Shown piece after piece: positions 1 to 13,000 of a DNA stretch of 64,000 nucleotides. The DNA is taken from positions 21,965,521-22,029,520 of the forward strand of contig OX291544.1 of assembly GCA_946406115.1 (NCBI GenBank). Reading direction: 5' to 3'. The notes under the pieces are model-generated. The model saw only the letters and a program-made list of their open reading frames with translations. It was not told the DNA's origin and made no database searches. Source of the DNA: Apoda limacodes (taxonomy: Eukaryota; Arthropoda; Insecta; Lepidoptera; Limacodidae). A program made the position numbers and the translations under genes. Every line of letters starts with the position of its first letter. Positions within the stretch are counted from its first letter, which is position 1.

Positions 1-2407
1 CAGTGTAGATATTACCTATATTTCCGTAATGAATTCCATTTGAACTGCAATTTGTCACAACTTGGGTGATTATGATTGTAATTACTGCTAATATCCTGTT
101 TAAACAAATTTTCACCATTATGAAACACAAAGAATTTACCTACATCACAAAAAAATAGTTTATTAAACACGTTAAGCACGAATATCGTATTCACCAGAAT
201 TCTTGTTGAGGTTCTATGATTGACTTTGACGTTAAAATAAAAACAGCCAGTAATGCAGAAGTGTCTATATTTTTGAATATTCTAAGTTCATTCAGAATCA
301 GCATTGTTTATTATTTTTAACCGGCTTCAAAATAATCTCCTCTCAATTAGTCTGATTTTCTTTGTGTGAGAGACCACCGGATTGGATTCATTTAAATTCA
401 GTAAGGATCTGTCTATGGTAAGTCACAGCAAAAAGGTGTAGGTACGCAAAAAAACCACAAATCGATGTCGTCCTTGTCGACTATGTTGACAAAAATGGCT
501 GTCGTTTGGATTGAAACAATAATTTTGAGTCGTTTTTGAAAATATTTCTCTAAGGGGAGAATGAGGGGAATTTTTTATGATGCTATTAATTTTTTGTAAG
601 GGATTTGCAATTTTTTTTTCAGAAACCTATTGCATGACTTCATGAGCCGGTTCATAAAAATATACTACACTATAACCTTTCAGCCACTTGTTTTAAAAAA
701 AAACAAAAACTATTTTGAAAACATACCAAGTTTGGGCTCAACCAGGTAGAAATCGACTGAGTAAATTTTTGTGAAACATACATTAGATGATACGCAATAT
801 TGAGGATATTAAGAATTAATATAAAAGCTAAAAGCAACCTGAAAATATTTAAATGCATTTAAAAAAAAATACATTATGAGACAGTTCGTTAAATATAAGT
901 ATTTTGAGGAACTGTACTGTTTTTGTTAACGTATTATACTTACATCTTTGTTTAATAACGATCACAAATGATAAATGACTATGAACATTTCCTCTCCCCG
1001 CCACTTTTGCTCCTGAAAATCATAAAAATAAAATAAACTACAATAATCATAAACATACCTCCAGCCAGAAGACGGCTAAGTACATTTTCGTAAAATATAC
1101 CTCAAACGATACGTAAAATTATCATTATATCTAACCTCAGGCAAGCAATTTTGAAAATGTAATATTTAAAAAAACAATTCAATATGAGATCCTTAAACTT
1201 CAGTATTTTTTAAAACTTATAATAGTTATATTCGCCAAGTAAGCACTGGAATATGAAAGGGGAATAGTGGTTCATGGGTTAAGGTTTTGAAGGATATCCC
1301 TTTAACCCTTTTACTGCGCTTTTCATTAATTGGTACTTATAGTTTATGTGGTTTTTATTTTAAAGAACTGTGGCTTCAACTGATTGTTTTAACCTAAAGT
1401 ACCTGACCACCAAGGGCTCTTTACCAAATTGGCGTTGTTCATTGACCATTATCAGGTAAACATTTTACCATTTATATTATTCAGGAAAAAAAAATGATAA
1501 TTGGCAAAAAATGCGTCAAATATGAAACAATATTATAACAAAGATGATCCGACTTAAAATATCTAGCAAAAAATTAAAAATAACTCCCTAAAGCACACAC
1601 AATAATTTGTAAATAAAAGAGGTTGAAATTGTCCTTCGACATTTGACTGCAAGGCAAAGAAAACATTTAGTGCAATGAGAATCAACTTGAAATCATATAA
1701 GTTTTAATTTATTAAGCTATTAAAGTTTTTTCCTGCCGCTACTATAATAACGTGTTGTTTCAATAAATGTTATGCCTAAAAAATCCTATACGTGATTTTT
1801 AAATTGCGTACGTGAAAAATATGAATACGAAACGGAAACGTGTCAGTGCACAAGCGGTCATACATTTACTATGGAGGCTATGACGGACTGTCTTTTTTCC
1901 GAATCTATTTTTTCCCGGAAACGAATTAGTGCACAGAACACTAAGTAGTTTACTGACAAATATTTTATAATTTCGATATTCTTGCCACCAATGCAACGTT
2001 CGTTTTGCTATGTTTTGGTAAAAGTTCCATTTGGATGTAGAACTGAAAGGTGATAAAATAAACGAAAATAATATTTTTTTACCACAAAAAGAACGCCTTA
2101 TGGTATGGTATTTATATTACATGGAATTAATAAGTTTCAACTTAATTATTTTGAAGTACTTCATTTAAATTGACATTTAGAACTAGACGTTAAATATTGT
2201 TTTTCCTTATCATGAAGGATTTGAAATTTTAAGTTATTAATTTAAGAGTGTAGTTTATTCCCTTTGAATTTAAATGAAATAATAATAATTATTGGATGCA
2301 TGAAAAAATTCTAGTAACCTAGATTCTAGTAAATTTTATACCTTACCTAATTATTGAACAACTATAAAATTGATAAGTAGGTAAGTGCAATATTTATTGA
2401 TTTGTAT
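1..2407. other. 5' flank of GS-like gene, no gene seen
   Basis: AT-rich DNA in which all open frames are short and unrelated to any family I know. A segment from about 318 (ACCGGCTTCA) to 653 (TGAGCCGGTTCA) has weakly inverted ends and may be a decayed element. I cannot place a promoter; none of the TATA-like strings stands out from the composition. Confidence 0.5.
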
Positions 2408-2417
2408 TTTACTAGTT

Positions 2418-2944
2418 GACCCGGCGAACGCTGTGACTTTTTAAAAGAACTGCATCACCAACCTTTTGTGAAAGGGTTGTACTAATTCAGAAACCCTCCC
2501 CGGCGTGAGCATAAAACTTACCAAAATTTCATTGCAAACGGTTTACCCTTATTACGCGAGTCCGACTCGCATTTGACCTTTTCCGACTCGCACTTGACCC
2601 TTTTTTCTTTCTCAGAAACCTTCCCCGGCGTGTGCATAACAACTTATCAAAATTTCATAACATCGGTTTCCCTTTATTGTGCGAGTCCAGCTCGCACTTG
2701 ACCTTTTTTTTTCTTTGTTAGGAACCTTCCTCGGCGTGTGCATAACAACTTACCAAAATTTCATTACAATCGATTTACCATAACTGCGCGAATCAGACTC
2801 GCACTTGACCCTTTTTCTAACCTTTTGAATCTTACCATAACAATAAAGAACACAAAAAAAAAAGAATTATTTAAAGCGGTCCAGCCGTTCTTGAGTTTAA
2901 GCGAGACAAACGAACAGTAATTCATTTTTATATATATAGATTAA
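2418..2944 (+). mobile_element. Lepidopteran dispersed repeat with internal ~110-bp repeats and 10-bp target duplication
   Basis: The element begins GACCCGGCGAACGCTGTGAC and ends in a TATATATAGATTAA tail. It is bracketed by the direct repeat TTTACTAGTT at 2408-2417 and 2945-2954. Inside, a unit containing AACCTTCCCCGGCGTGTGCA and GCGAGTCCGACTCGCACTTG occurs about three times, at ~2490, ~2615 and ~2719. A related copy lies in the opposite orientation near 39665-40000. Confidence 0.65.
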
Positions 2945-3315
2945 TTTACTAGTTCTGACGGAGCAAAAACAGAAAAAAAAAAATATTCAAGGGGGCTCCC
3001 ATACAACAAACTTAATTTTTTTTCTCGATTTTGCTCGATAATGATAGCGGCAACACGTAGACGCTTAAAATATTCATAGAGTATTTAGTTATATAGTCAC
3101 CTTAAAAATTAATAATTAAATTGAAATAAAGCAAATCTTTTTTTTAATTAATTAGTTGATTTAATGCTTCATACTTTCCAGAATTAATTTTCTGAAAAGT
3201 GGATTCAAGGGTAGGGATAATTAATATAGAACTTAAAATAAAATATTAGAATAGAATTTGGAATCCTTTTCTACTCTCAGGATATAACTAAGATCTTCTC
3301 CTAACATGCCTTTTA

Positions 3316-3582
3316 GGGTTTCGTAGCTGAATCGCAAAAACGGAACCCTAATAGATTCATCTCCGTCCGTCCATCCATCCGTCTGTATTTTACAGCCTTA
3401 TAATCATCCGCCATCTTTACACAGATATTTTATGAAAATCGAGATTTTTTTTTAGGGGTAACGCTCCATACATTAATCCAAACAAGTGGAAAAAAGTGGC
3501 TGTGACAACGGACGGACAGACAGACAGACATGACGAATCCATAAGGGTTCCGTTTTTTGCCATTTGGCTACGGAACTCTAAA
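3316..3582. mobile_element. MITE-like lepidopteran repeat with ~38-bp inverted ends
   Basis: The left end (AGGGTTTCGTAGCTGAATCG) and right end (GCCATTTGGCTACGGAACTC) are imperfect inverted copies. Both carry the AACGGAACCCT core, and both are flanked internally by CCGTCCGTCC / GGACGGACAGAC simple repeats. This belongs to the GGGTTCCGTA family seen repeatedly downstream. Confidence 0.6.
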
Positions 3583-3864
3583 AATATAGGTCTCCGTCCT
3601 GTAACTTTTATAACCACGTGATCTAACAATCTGAAAAATTACGAAATAATAAGTATTTACTTGAAAAAAAATATTTTGTTCAGTATTGGTTCATAATTCT
3701 CTAATTATATACAATAATTCTGATTTTACTGAACCCTAAATTAATTAGTGTATGTCACGCACTTGGCCGGATTTTTTCACTGGTTTGTACTATTCTATTG
3801 CAAATTCGAAAACATTTCTAATTGTTGTTGATTATAAACTAAAACAATTTATTCATAGACAAAG

Positions 3865-4030
3865 ATGAATCCTGTTCCAATAGCCTTGAACAGGGCTGCA
3901 ATGCGAAAGTATGAGGACCTAGAAATACCATGCGAGTCCATTCTAGCCACATACGTGTGGGTAGATGGTACCAGTATCGACCTTCGTTCCAAGGACAGAA
4001 CGTTAGATTTCTTACCTGAAAGTAACAAAG
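3865..4030 (+). CDS. GS-like exon 1 (start codon, residues 1-55)
   Basis: The ATG at 3865 opens a frame matching the GS N-terminal arm and first beta-grasp strands: the stretch [20 protein letters not shown] lies at residues 30-49. The donor is GTACGT at 4031 and the exon ends in phase 1. The frame upstream of the ATG meets TAG at 3856-3858. That same TAG is preceded by a pyrimidine-poor, acceptor-like sequence, so an untranslated exon may lie further upstream. The ATG gives an N-terminal length like that of human and Drosophila GS, which supports the chosen start. Confidence 0.88.
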
Positions 4031-7000
4031 GTACGTAAAAAAAAATTAATGTAACCTGTTTATTCAGATCAGAAGGCATAAATACGTTACGTATATGGTT
4101 GCCAACTATACTCTATTTTATGTAGCTGTACTTTATAATCTTTAACACAAGTAGAGTACGCTCAAATACTATATTTACGTAGACGTAGACTATTAATTTT
4201 AATTATTTGCTATTTGACACAATTTTATTGTATGGCTTGGCTGGTTATTTTGCTTCATCGGGCAACGTATAAAACATCATCGTAATAAACTCTGTAATTT
4301 TAACCCAAAATTCACTTCTGATGTCTGTCACATTTAACGTGACAAATAAAAGAAGTGATAACGCAGAAGTCCAAAAAATGCAAGTATAGATAGTAAAATA
4401 AATAATATTCTTTTTACGAATCTGTACTTTTATTTACCATCTTAGAAACCAAATATACTCCATTTCTTTAAAAAAAAGTTGGTAACCCTAGTTACGTAGT
4501 AACCTACTTACTCAACTGACTCACTACGTTAAATGGTCTAAGCTCACTACACACAAAGCGTTAAAGCTATACTCGTTCCCACATACTTCATGTAAACAGG
4601 TATGCGAGACTTAGGTATCGATTAGTGATTTTGAGTTATATGTAGTCAGTATTAATCAGAAAAAACTACATTACAGTGATTTAAAAGGTTGTTAATTTTT
4701 CTGTAAATAGAGAAGTTAGTTGTGTAAAAACGTAGGTGTATCTTTTTACACCAATGTAATTTCCGTTCATCTTATAATATTCTTTTATTTGCATTAATTT
4801 TATGATCAAATGTAGAGTGAACAAGTGCAGTCCTTCTGTATTGGTATTGAGGATTTTTGTATAAAGACCGGTTAAATACAAATTGTATTTTTTTCTGTAA
4901 ATATGACATTTAAACAAAATACATTGCATTGCTGCAGTCTACTGCCCTTGCCTGGTTTACTTCACTTACGTCTTTAATGCGTATATTTGTCCTTTTGCGT
5001 TTTGGTCTTAATGCGTCGGAAGTTCTAGTACGTAGATAAATTTTGCTAGCTAATTTTTAAATTTAAGTTCCTGTAAGTTAGAAGTCCACTATTTTTAAAA
5101 AAATTGGTCGCATCTTTGGATGGAATTGACGGACTGACAAAAGTGATGAAATTGGAAAAACAACCACTATGTAATCACTTTTTTTATGAATACATACATC
5201 AAACACAAATGTTCATCACATATATTTGTTCTGTGCGGGAATCGAACCCGTGCCACCCAAATTGACGGGCAACACTACTATCAATCAACAAATCCGCCTA
5301 AAGCGAAGAAAGGTACTTTCTTATCCAATTTGCCAACTGCAATGTAGGCAATTAAGAATAAATATATTTCAAGAAATGTTAAGTTTCAGAGCCATAACGG
5401 AAGTTATATGAAATTAAAACATTTTTGTTTTAGATTTGCCAATTTGGTATTTCGACGGTAGCAACACTGCACAAGCTGCTTTTGACAATTCTGATACGTT
5501 CATCTTCCCAGAAACAATCTACCATGACCCTTTCCGTCGCAGCAACCACATAATGGTACTAGCCGACACGTATCAGTACACTTATCAACCAACACGTAAG
5601 TATAAATAAATATAAATATAGATTTTTACAAAAGTAGGAAGAATTCCTACATTTGTTTTGATTTTGCAGAAGAGACCAACTTGCCGCGAATAAGATTTGT
5701 CTTTTTATAAAGAGTGTTCAACTTTGTGAGATTAATATGCGCAGTTCATAGTACAGATAACAGATCTCCGAAGGCTATGGTTGATATACATTATTCAGGG
5801 TGCTTTATAAATTAGTTAAATAGTAAGTTTTTTTATTAATTTTTAGGGTCTCTGTTGAAAATGAAAATTTTCCGATTCTGGTAGGTAGAGGTCAATCAAT
5901 TAATCAATGCTAAAGTGTGTGCACAATAATTCTCACTTACGCAGGATGTTGTAATGTTTATAATTCATTTGTAAAATTTAAAAATTCACCGGTGTGAAGT
6001 TAGCAGCCAAAATTACCTGCCGCCTATAACCCAACCATATTAAGAAGTCTTGGTTATTTTTGTATTTAATTCCTAAAAAGGTGTAGCAAAGCGGTTCCGT
6101 TTGTCAAGAATCTATTTATATAGAAATAAAACATCTATTTGTCACAAATAAGAACCATTTCCTCGCTAACTTTCAGGCAGCTAACTTACCTGCTCATATT
6201 GCTGCTAACTGAGTTGCTCTTAGTACCAATGACAAAATTAGTAATCGTTGTATATTGCGGATAGTGCTGTGGTTGTGCTAATAATACAACTGTGAAAACC
6301 ATAACAAAAGAACGATAGGACTATTTTTATAACATAAAACTGGAATTTAAAATGTAGCTATGGTTCGAGATCAATTAGTTTAGCGGTACCTACCAATTAT
6401 TAGACGGCAAGCAAAGGGTTATATGACAAAAGATATTAGTGGGCTATTGCAAAAGCTATAAAATGAGACCAACACTAGAGTGATACTCGATCGATAAAGG
6501 TAAGCAAAAAAAAACATAAACACATCAAAAAATGTTGTGGTCTGAGTTGACACTTAATTTATTTTTGATATGATGGACGGCAAGCAAGGAATACATGGCA
6601 CTAGATATTAGGAGACCATTGCAAAAGCTTTAAAATGAAACCAAAACTAGAGTGATACTCGATCGATAGAGGTAAGAAAAAAAATCATAAACATATAAAA
6701 AAATGATGCAGTCTGAGTTGAGACTTCATTCGTTTTTGATATGACGAACGGCAAGCAAGGGATACATGACACTAGATATTAGGAAATTATTGCAAAAACT
6801 TTGAAATGAGACCAAAACTAGAGTGATACTCGATCGATAAACGTAAGAAAAAAAAATCATAAACATATCAAAAAATGTTGCGGTCTCAGTTGATACTTTA
6901 TTTATTTTTGATATGATAGACGGCAAGCAAGGGATATATGACACTAGATATTAGGAAATTATTGCAAAAGCTTTAAAATGAAACCAAAACTAGAGTGATA

Positions 7001-10000
7001 CTCAATTGATAAAGGTAAGAAAAAAAAACTTAAAAATATCAAAACATGTTACGGTCTGAGTTGATACTTTATTTATTTTTGATATGATGGACGGCAAGCA
7101 AGGGGTAAACGACACTTATTATAAGTAGACTATTGCAATAGCTTTAAAATGAGATCAAAACTAGAGTGATACTCGATCGATAGAGGTAAGAAAAAAAATC
7201 ATAAACATATCAAAAAATGTTGCGGTCTCAGTTGATACTTTATTTATTTTTGATATGATGGACGGCAAGCAAGGGGTACATGACACTTATTATAAGTAGA
7301 CTATTGCAATAGCTTTAAAATGAGATCAAAACTAGAGTGATACTCGATCGATAGAGGTTAGAAAAAAAATCATAAACATATCAAAAAATGTTGCGGTCTC
7401 AGTTGATACCTTATTTATTTTTGATATGATGGACGGCAAGCAAGGGGTAAACGACACTTATTTTAAGTAGACTATTGAAATACCTTTAAAATGAGACCAA
7501 AACTAGAGTGATACTCGATCGATAGAGGTAAGAAAAAAAATCATTAACATATCAAAAAATGTTGTGGTCTGAGTTGATACTTTATTTATTTATGATTTGA
7601 TGGACGGCAAGCAAGGGGTACACGACAAATATTATAAGTAGACTATTGAAATACCTTTAAAATGAGACCAAAACTAGAGTGATACTCGATAGATAAAGGT
7701 AAGAAAATAAATTATAAACATTTTAAAAATGTAGCGGTTTCAGTTGATACTTTATTTATTTTTGATATGATGGACGGCAAGCAAGGGGTACACGACACCA
7801 ATTATAAGTAGACTATTGCAATAGCTTTAAAATGAGATCAAAACTAGAGTGATACTCGATCGATAGAGGTTAGAAAAAAAATCATAAACATATCAAAAAA
7901 TGATGCAGTCTGAGTTGAGACTTCATTAGTTTTTAATATGATAGACGGCAAGCAAGGGATATATGACACTAGAAATTAGGAAATTATTGCAAAAGCTTTA
8001 AAATGAGACCAAAACTAGAGTGATACTAAATTGATAAAGGTAAGAAAAAAAAACTTAAACATATCAAAACATGTTACGGTCTGAGTTTACACTTTATTTA
8101 TTTTTGATATGATGGACGGCAAGCAAGGGGCACACGACACTAATTATTATAAATAGACTATTGCAATAGCTTTAAAATGAGATCAAAACTAGAGTGATAC
8201 TCGATCGATAGAGGTTATAAAAAAAATCATAAACATATCAAAAAATGTTGCGGTCTCAGTTGATAGTTTATTTATTTTTGATATGATGGACGGCAAGCAA
8301 GGGGTACATGACACTTAATATTAGGAATCAATTGCAATAGCTTTGAAATGCGACAAAAACTAGAGTGATACTCGATCGATAAAGGTAAGAAAAAAATCAT
8401 AAACATTTTAAAAAAAGTAGGTCTGAGTTGATACTTTATTTATTTATGATTTGTTGGACGGCAAGCAAGGGAATACACGACAATTATTTTTTGAAATGAT
8501 TTTTTTTCTTACCTCTATCGATCGAGTATCACTCTAGTTTTGATCTCATTTTAAAGCTATTGCAATAGTCTACTTATAACAAGTGTCGTTTACCCCTTGC
8601 TTGCCGTCCATCATATCAAAAATAAATAAAGTATCAACTCAAACCGCTACATTTTTAAAATGTTTATAATTTATTTTCTTACCCTTATCGATCGAGTATC
8701 ACTCTAGTTTTGGTCTCATTTTAAAGGTATTTCAATAGTTTACTTATAATAATTGTCGTGTACCCCTTGCTTGCCGTCCATCAAATCATAAATAAATAAA
8801 GTATCAACTCATACCTATTTTTTTTAAATGTTTATGTTTTTTTTTCTTACCATTATCGATCGAGTATCACTATAGTTTTGATCTCATTTTAAAGCTATTG
8901 CAATAGTCTACTTATAATAAGTGTCATTTACCCCTTGCTTTCCGTCCATCATATCAAAAATAAATAAAGTATCAACTCAAACCGCTACATTTTTAAAATG
9001 TTTATAATTTATTTTCTTACCCTTATCGATCGAGTTTCACTCTAGTTTTGGTCTCATTTTAAAGGTATTTCAATAGTCTACTTATAATAATTGTCGTGTA
9101 CCCCTTGCTTGCCGTCCATCAAATCATAAATAAATAAAGTATTAACTCATACCTATTTATTTTTAATGTTTATGTTTTTTTTTCTTACCATTATTGATCG
9201 AGTATCACTATAGTTTTGATCTCATTTTAAAGCTATTGCAATAGTCTACTTATAATAAGTGTCGTGTACCCCTTGCTTGCCGACCATCATATCAAAAATA
9301 AATAAAGTATCAACTCAGACCGCTACATTTTTTAAAATGTTTATTATTTATTTTCTTACCCTTATCGATCGAGTATCACTCTAGTTTTTGTCGCATTTCA
9401 AAGCTATTGCAATAGTCTCCTTACATTAAGTGTCATGTACCCCTTGCTTGTCGTCCATCATATCAAAAATAAATAAAGTATCAACTGAGACCGCAACATT
9501 TTTTGATATGTTTATGATTTTTTTTTCTTACGTTTATCGATCGAGTATCACTCTAGTTTTGGTCTTATTTCAAAGTTTTTGCAATAATTTCCTAATATCT
9601 AGTGTCATGTATCCCTTGCTTGCCGTTCGTCATATCAAAAACGAATGAAGTCTCAACTCAGACTGCATCATTTTTTTATATGTTTATGATTTTTTTTCTT
9701 ACCTCTATCGATCGAGTATCACTCTAGTTTTGGTTTCATTTTAAAGCTTTTGCAATGGTCTCCTAATATCTAGTGCCATGTATTCCTTGCTTGCCGTCCA
9801 TCATATCAAAAATAAATGAAGTGTCAACTCAGACCACAACATTTTTTGATGTGTTTATGTTTTTTTTGGCTTACCTTTATCGATCGAGTATCACTCAAGT
9901 TTTGGTCTCATTTTATAGCTTTTGCAATAGCCCACTAATATCTTTTGTCATATATCCCTTGCTTGCCGTCTATAATATCAAAAATAAATAAAGTATCAAC

Positions 10001-13000
10001 TGAGACCGCAACATTTTTTGATATGTTTATGATTTTTTTTTCTTACGTTTATCGATCGAGTATCACTCTAGTTTTGGTCTCATTTCAAAGTTTTTGCAAT
10101 AATTTCCTAATATCTAGTGTCATGTATCCCTTGCTTGCCGTTCGTCATATCAAAAACGAATGAAGTCTCAACTCAGACTGCATCATTTTTTTATATGTTT
10201 ATGATTTTTTTTCTTACCTCTATCGATCGAGTATCACTCTAGTTTTGGTTTCATTTTAAAGCTTTTGCAATGGTCTCCTAATATCTAGTGCCATGTATTC
10301 CTTGCTTGCCGTCCATCATATCAAAAATAAATGAAGTGTCAACTCAGACCACAACATTTTTTGATGTGTTTATGTTTTTTTTTTTTTGCTTACCTTTATC
10401 GATCGAGTATCACTCTAGTTTTGGTCTCATTTTATAGCTTTTGCAATAGCCCACTAATATCTTTTGTCATATACCCTTTGCTTGCCGTCTAATAATTGGT
10501 AGGTACCGCTAAACTAATTGATCTCGACCCATAGCTACATTTTAAATTCCAGTTTTATGTTATAAAAATCGTCCTATCGTTCTTTTGTTATGGTTTTCAC
10601 AGTTGTATTATTAGCACAACCACAGCACTATCCGCAATATACAACGATTACTAATTTTGTATTGGTACTAAGAGCAACTCAGTTAGCAGCAATATGAGCA
10701 GGTAAGTTAGCTGCCAGAAAGTTAGCGAGGAAATGGTTCTTATTTGTGACAAATAGATGTTTTATTTCTATATAAATAGATTCTTGACAAACGGAACCGC
10801 TTTGCTACATCTTTTTAGGAATTAAATACAAAAATAACCAAGACTTCTTAATATGGTTGGGTTATAGGCGGCAGGTAATTTTGGCTGCTAACTTCAATTT
10901 AAGAGAATTTTACCTTACTGCTAACTTAATGATTATTTTATCGTACCTATTAACCTTTATGCTTACTACGATGTTGTATGAAAATCTAGTAATTCTTGCG
11001 ATTAAAAGCCTTTATTGCAGATTTAGAAATTGTTTGGTATTAAGTTCATCTGGCAACCTTGCCGACAACGCGACGCTTGCGTGCGGCACTTGTAGGTATC
11101 GGACGGAAACGTTCGGCGTCGGCCCGATGTCGGGTAAATTTACCCGAACCATACTTTATTATTGCGTGCACAAAAAGAGAGACGTTCCATGGACTGTCTT
11201 ACCTATTAATTATTAATTATCAATTTTGCAAATAAAATTAATCGAAAAAATAGTGGCTTTATAAATTTAAACATTAGAGTTTATTTATTAAAGCATACTT
11301 TGTTTAGGCGAGGAGCCAGCAATCCTGAAAGACCCGTCATCGCGGATTCTAAAATTTTTAATGAAAATTTATAGTTTATACTCACACGTATAAAATGCGC
11401 TTGGTCGGCTTGGATTTTATTAGCCGGTAATGATTAAATAAATTATATATGGTTAAATTCATTAAATGTTTTACCATCATCGTGGATTTTAATTTTCCTA
11501 TGGGTGATTTTGTGCAAAATGTTGTACTTAATTAGAAAAAAATCGGCCGACCAACATTTTTTAGCCGGAAAGGGTTCGCAACCCTATTTAAATGATATTA
11601 GACGAGGTAAAATTTCTCCGTTATCACGGATTTCTTTTTTTTTTTATTATTTTACGCGTTTTAATATTAGTTTTAAAAATATCTTGGTATGCCTGCTTAG
11701 AAATAGCCGGAAGAATCGCGCATACCAGTTTTTATTATTTCGCTAAGCATCATGCATTGTACTACTTTGAAGACTCTTTCTTTTGGAGTAATTTATGTTT
11801 TCTACCTCTGATTTCTCTCTTAAATTTTAAATTTTATATAGATTAATATAGGAAAATGGAAATGTAGGAAAATTTATTTAAAAAAAATTATTTACGAATT
11901 TATTCAAAAATTTATTTAAAGGAAATGTAGGTAAATTTCAATTTTAGTTGATCGTATAATAAATTAAGGTTGATACAAAGATTACGTTTAATTTAATTTT
12001 ATTTATTAATAATCATTTACATCGTTATTATCCATATTAAAACTTCTTTCTTCTTCTGATGATTCTTCACCTTCTTCTTCTTCATCTTGTTGGCAAATTA
12101 AAACTTCTTCAACTTTTAACGGTGCCGATGGGCCAATGTACCACGATGGTTTAAGTTTACTGGATTCATTTAATTGCCATCCACATTCCGTTGGTTCGTA
12201 TAAAATACAAATAGCTTCAGTAGCATTTTGCCACATAGAGTTTACTAACATAGTGCGTAAAATTTTTTGCATTAATGTTTTCCAACATGGAGGAATATTA
12301 CTTGAATTGAAATTTATTATACCTTTATAAAATTCTTCTTTGTCACATGTACTTGCAAAAATTTTTAAAAATAATTCAAATCTTGCAGCATTCACGTCAT
12401 TATTGGTTATTTTATACATCTCATTTGTAAACCTTTGTACTGAATCTGTAATTTGTTTATTATTTATGTCTTCTGGATTCGTCAAATGCTCAAACATATT
12501 TTGGTATTCTTCATTTTGTAAGCTGGCGTAAGCAGGCATACCAAGATATTTTTAAAACTGATATTAAAACGCGTAAAATAAATAAAAAAAAGGAATCCGT
12601 GATAACGGAGAAATTTTACCTCCTCTAATATCATTTAAATAGGGTTGCGAACCCTTTCCGGCTAAAAAATGTTGGTTGGCCGATTTTTTTCTAATTAAGT
12701 ACAACATTTTGCACAAAATCACCCATAGGAAAATTAAAATCCACGATGATGGTAAAACATTTAATGAATTTAACCATATATAATTTATTTAAATCATTAC
12801 CGGCTAATAAAATCCAAGCCGACCAAGCGCATAATATACGTGTGAGTATAAACTATAAATTTTCATTAAAAATTTTAGAATCCGCGATGACGGGTCTTTC
12901 AGGATTGCTGGCTCCCGGACTATATCAGATATGTATAGACGTATAAACATGCATGTTTCCGTGTTTGTTTGTATTCGAATTTTTGATGAGTTTTTTAAAC

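Larger units (their letters stand above)
5995..10896. mobile_element. Giant palindromic (foldback-like) element
   Basis: The ends are inverted copies: TGAAGTTAGCAGCCAAAATT at 5995 and its complement ending at 10896. Similarity continues inward for the full ~480-bp outer arms (5995-6480 against 10410-10896) and then through the tandem arrays. The axis is near 8445-8450. The outer arms carry several GCTAACTT motifs. No transposase frame is present. I find no convincing target-site duplication, so the class is unassigned; a non-autonomous foldback element is the simplest reading. Confidence 0.75.

Noticed and set aside
5226..5290. tRNA gene (B-box GGTTCGATTCCCGC)
   Set aside because: No acceptor stem, anticodon arm or complete A box; the downstream sequence matches a SINE body.
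6726..10163. 72-codon open frames (6726-6944 minus; 9430-9648, 9773-9991 and 9945-10163 plus) as small membrane-protein genes
   Set aside because: They are translations of the ~171-bp repeat unit, recur with the repeat period and have no independent coding features.
6481..10440. CRISPR array
   Set aside because: The repeats are ~171 bp contiguous units without spacers, in an intron of a eukaryotic gene.
10857..11216. 119-codon open frame as a gene
   Set aside because: It straddles the right end of the palindromic element and unrelated flank; no family resemblance, and it lies in a GS intron.
12136..12531. Plus-strand frames inside the TIR element
   Set aside because: They are antisense shadows of the 177-codon minus-strand ORF.
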